Assembly (NCBI GenBank): GCA_002320005.1
Contig: DCJK01000021.1
Coordinates: forward strand, 66,704-130,703
DNA length: 64,000 nt
Reading direction: 5' to 3'
Source of the DNA: Firmicutes bacterium UBA1702
GTDB taxonomy: Bacteria > Bacillota > Clostridia > Peptostreptococcales > Anaerovoracaceae
A program made the position numbers and the translations under genes. Position 1 is the first letter of the stretch; each line of letters opens with the position of its first letter. The notes beneath the pieces are model-generated. The model made no database searches. It saw only the letters and a list, made by a program, of their open reading frames with translations, and was not told the DNA's origin. Of the stretch, positions 61,947 through 64,000 are shown one piece after another.

Positions 61947-61975
61947 AAACATGTACGAAGAAAAGGAGGAGTCCC

Positions 61976-62521
61976 ATGCCACAGTTTACTAAACGAGCGA
62001 TTAAGGATGCCTTTATGTCACTGCTCAACGAAAGACCTTTTGAAAAAATAACGGTAAAAGATATAATAGAAAAGTGCGGAGTAAGCAGAAATACTTTCTA
62101 TTATCATTTCCAGGATGTCTACGATCTGATGGGGGAGATTTTAGATGACGAAATGACAAGACTGGAGGCAGACAATACAGAAACTCCCAACTGGATAGAA
62201 GCCTTCAAACAGGCAACTGAATTTGCACGGCAGAACAAAAGGGCGGTATATCATCTTTACAAATCTGTAAATCATTCTTATCTTGAAAGATACCTATATA
62301 ATGCCATCTACTGTAAAATGGAGAATCTGGTCAATCAGAGAGCTCGTGGAATAGAATGCAGCCAGAAAGAAAAAAGGATAATGTCGGAATTTTATACTTT
62401 TGCTCTCATGGGAGAGATTTTTCACTGGCTGAATACAGATATGAAAACAAATATTGAAGAGTGGGTGAGTGAACTGGACTCACTTATAAACGGCATCACT
62501 ACTGACATTTTGAAAAAATAA
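61976..62521 (+). CDS. TetR-family transcriptional regulator
   Basis: The 181-residue regulator has an N-terminal helix-turn-helix (ITVKDIIEKCGVSRNTFYYHF, about residues 25-45, with the canonical FYYHF) and a variable C-terminal domain of unknown ligand. AGGAGG precedes the ATG. It is probably co-transcribed with cls and may control it or the convergent exporter gene. Confidence 0.92.
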   Translation: MPQFTKRAIKDAFMSLLNERPFEKITVKDIIEKCGVSRNTFYYHFQDVYDLMGEILDDEMTRLEADNTETPNWIEAFKQATEFARQNKRAVYHLYKSVNHSYLERYLYNAIYCKMENLVNQRARGIECSQKEKRIMSEFYTFALMGEIFHWLNTDMKTNIEEWVSELDSLINGITTDILKK

Positions 62522-62523
62522 AG

Positions 62524-62571
62524 AACCGGCGGTCCTTGTTGCGAAGCAACGTCATGGTCTGCCGGTTTTTA
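62524..62571 (+). terminator. Terminator between tetR and the convergent exporter
   Basis: AACCGGC (62524-62530) pairs with GCCGGTT (62561-62567), followed by TTT. A second perfect hairpin, GTTGC-GAA-GCAAC (62538-62550), lies inside the loop. Confidence 0.8.
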
Positions 62572-62573
62572 AT

Positions 62574-63659
62574 TTACCAATATCCGAGAATGTGCTGCAT
62601 TACCAGGCTGACTGCCGCAATGGCAACCCAGCAGCAGAAACCCATAAGTATAGGCTTGCCGCCTTTTTTAACAAGGCTGACGATGTTTGTGTTCAGGCCG
62701 ATGGCACACATTGCCATAGCAATAAAGAACTTGGCCAGCCATTTGGCGCCGTGAACAAAGTGGGCGCTGTAAGCAGCAGTAAAGGCCGACTGCGGAAGCA
62801 GGGCAACGAAAGTAGTGATAAGAGAGGCTGCTATAAAGTAAAGTATAAACCATGGGAAAATCTTAGAAAAAGAGATTTTCGCACCATCCGCTGTACCATC
62901 ATTTCCTTTTTTTGCGGAACGTGTTCTGATAAAAGCCAGCACCAGCGTAATCGGAATTATTGCCAGTGTTCTGGTAAGCTTTACCGTAGTAGCCTGAGCC
63001 AGAACAAGGCCGTTGGTCCCTTTCATGCTGTCCCATGCAGAAGCTGCAGCTGTTACTGATGAGGTGTCGTTAACGGCAGTTCCGGCAAAAAGAGCGAAGC
63101 CCTGATCTGTTAAACCGAGAGCATTTCCCAAGGTAGGGAAAATCAGTGCCGCAATTACATTGAACAGAAATATTACAGAAATTGATCTGGCAATTTCCTC
63201 GTCATCGGCATCTATTACCGGGGCAGTGGCAGCAATGGCTGAACCTCCGCAGATGGAAGACCCCACACCTACAAGAATAGAAACCTTTTTATCCATTTTC
63301 AGAGCCTTGCACATGATATATGCCACAATGAGAGAAGTGGCAATGGTTGCAATTATAACAGGAAGACTCTGGCCTCCCACGGCAAGGACTGTTTTAATGT
63401 TCAGAGTAAAACCCAAAATAATAACTGCCCACTGCAGTATTTTCTTGGAAGTAAAGGTAACACCCTCCTTCATCGTTTCTCCGGAAGCAAAGGCAGGGAA
63501 GAAAGCCGTAACGATCATTCCTATAAGAATGGCAAAAACCGGAGCGCCTATGACTTCAAAGGAGAAACTTCCGATATGAAGGCCGGCGAGAAAAGTTGAA
63601 AGTCCGGCAACAGCCGCGGCAAACAGTACTGCAGGGCCTTTTCTTTTAATAAAATCCAT
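62574..63659 (-). CDS. YeiH/UPF0324-family putative sulfate exporter
   Basis: A 361-residue polytopic protein with about ten hydrophobic segments and UPF0324 features: GVTFTSKKILQWAVIILGF, the polar membrane motif GVGSSICGGSAIAATAPVI and GTAVNDTSSVTAAA. The ATG at 63657-63659 follows AGGAGATTTAAA. Family members are proposed exporters of sulfite, sulfate or related anions, but few have been tested. It is convergent with the TetR gene. Confidence 0.88.
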   Translation of the reverse strand: MDFIKRKGPAVLFAAAVAGLSTFLAGLHIGSFSFEVIGAPVFAILIGMIVTAFFPAFASGETMKEGVTFTSKKILQWAVIILGFTLNIKTVLAVGGQSLPVIIATIATSLIVAYIMCKALKMDKKVSILVGVGSSICGGSAIAATAPVIDADDEEIARSISVIFLFNVIAALIFPTLGNALGLTDQGFALFAGTAVNDTSSVTAAASAWDSMKGTNGLVLAQATTVKLTRTLAIIPITLVLAFIRTRSAKKGNDGTADGAKISFSKIFPWFILYFIAASLITTFVALLPQSAFTAAYSAHFVHGAKWLAKFFIAMAMCAIGLNTNIVSLVKKGGKPILMGFCCWVAIAAVSLVMQHILGYW

Positions 63660-63677
63660 TTTAAATCTCCTATGCAT

Positions 63678-63714
63678 AATTAAAAGTTAAACGAGCCGTT
63701 TTGACGACGGCTCG
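63678..63714 (-). terminator. Terminator of tRNA-Arg
   Basis: CGAGCCGT (63692-63699) and ACGGCTCG (63707-63714) form a perfect 8-bp stem; on the minus strand TTTAACTTTTAATT follows. It ends the leftward tRNA transcript before the exporter gene. Confidence 0.75.
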
Positions 63715-63719
63715 CAATC

Positions 63720-63794
63720 TGGTATCCCCGGGCGGAATCGAACCGCCAACTATGCTTTAGGAGAGCACTGTTATATCCATTTAACTACGGAGAC
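63720..63794 (-). tRNA. tRNA-Arg(CCT)
   Basis: A 75-base cloverleaf with encoded CCA: acceptor GTCTCCG/CGGGGAT (G-T and T-G pairs included), D-arm GTTA/TAAC, anticodon stem GTGCT/AGCAT with loop CTCCTAA (anticodon CCT), T-stem GGCGG/CCGCC. Upstream on the minus strand lie degraded copies of its own 5' half. Confidence 0.9.
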
Positions 63795-64000
63795 ATATTA
63801 AGTTGTGCAAAGTCGCAGAAGTTAAATGGATTCGTCGGCCATGTGCTCTCCTAAAGCAACAGCTTTGATAAAGAGCACTGTATAATACGAGCGCAGCGAG
63901 TATCACGGTTCTTGAAATTGTCCGAAATTTTAATTTCGCAGACAATTCAAGGTTCGTATATCCATTTAACTAGGTCGACATATTAAGTTGTGCAAAGTCG
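63795..64000. repeat. Mosaic of duplicated and inverted tRNA pieces with hairpins
   Basis: ATATTAAGTTGTGCAAAGTC with a final G occurs at 63795-63815 and again at 63980-64000, 185 bases apart. TATATCCATTTAACTA recurs with the same offset (63772-63787 and 63957-63972). Between them GTGCTCTCCTAAAGC (63843-63857) copies the tRNA-Arg anticodon arm in the opposite orientation, and TTGAAATTGTC/GACAATTCAA (63912-63922, 63941-63950) encloses a second stem. No gene is visible. The second copy is cut by the window end. Confidence 0.75.

Noticed and set aside
63813..63862. A second functional tRNA-Arg on the plus strand
   Set aside because: It has a copy of the anticodon arm but no matching acceptor or T-arm, so no cloverleaf forms.
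63795..64000. CRISPR-like array
   Set aside because: Two repeat copies only, 185 bases apart, derived from tRNA leader and 5' half; no cas genes.

Overview
The window is the replication-origin region of a spore-forming, anaerobic member of the Clostridia. The evidence is sipL, spoIIR, yabP, yabQ and divIC; an oxygen-sensitive-type Re-citrate synthase route to 2-oxoglutarate; a cobalamin-dependent methionine synthase; and an rsbW-sigB pair directly after gyrA, an order I recall from Clostridioides difficile. I cannot name the species from sequence alone.

The origin lies at about 32.3-32.6 kb, between dnaA and rpmH, with clustered DnaA boxes. To its left (19.9-32.3 kb) everything is on the minus strand: dnaA, dnaN, an orphan LytTR regulator, an XRE regulator, recF, gyrB, gyrA, rsbW, sigB, trpS and a lipoprotein. 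To its right (32.6-56.4 kb) everything is on the plus strand: rpmH-rnpA-yidD-yidC-jag, mnmE-mnmG-rsmG, noc-parA-parB with two parS-like sites, a gdpP-like gene, rplI, dnaB, an unusual DnaD/helicase-loader hybrid, a LysM-G5-M23 endopeptidase, yabP-yabQ-divIC, rnmV-rsmA, an LTA-synthase-like sulfatase, a GNAT protein, a YdcF-like protein and a cysteine desulfurase-like enzyme. Genes therefore follow the leading strands on both arms, except for 0.9-4.6 kb and 9.5-19.9 kb, which are read toward the origin.

The far left (0-20 kb) holds coaX and coaBC (coenzyme A), sipL and spoIIR (sporulation), two ABC exporter modules with a hydrolase, and two operons. One operon is Re-citrate synthase, GntR regulator, aconitase and isocitrate dehydrogenase, with an operator-like palindrome across the -10 box. 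The other is metF, a free-standing methionine synthase reactivation protein, metH and an orphan PTS IIC-type permease.

The right end (56.4-59.24 kb) is accessory DNA beside a tRNA-Pro gene: remnants of phage head and regulatory genes plus a hicA-hicB-secB-like operon that looks like a chaperone-linked toxin-antitoxin system. It ends at a sharp junction that decapitates a TetR regulator. After it come a frameshifted flavin reductase-like gene, cardiolipin synthase, another TetR regulator, a YeiH-type exporter, tRNA-Arg and a mosaic of duplicated tRNA pieces. Three genes in the window each appear to lack one base in an A/T run of six.
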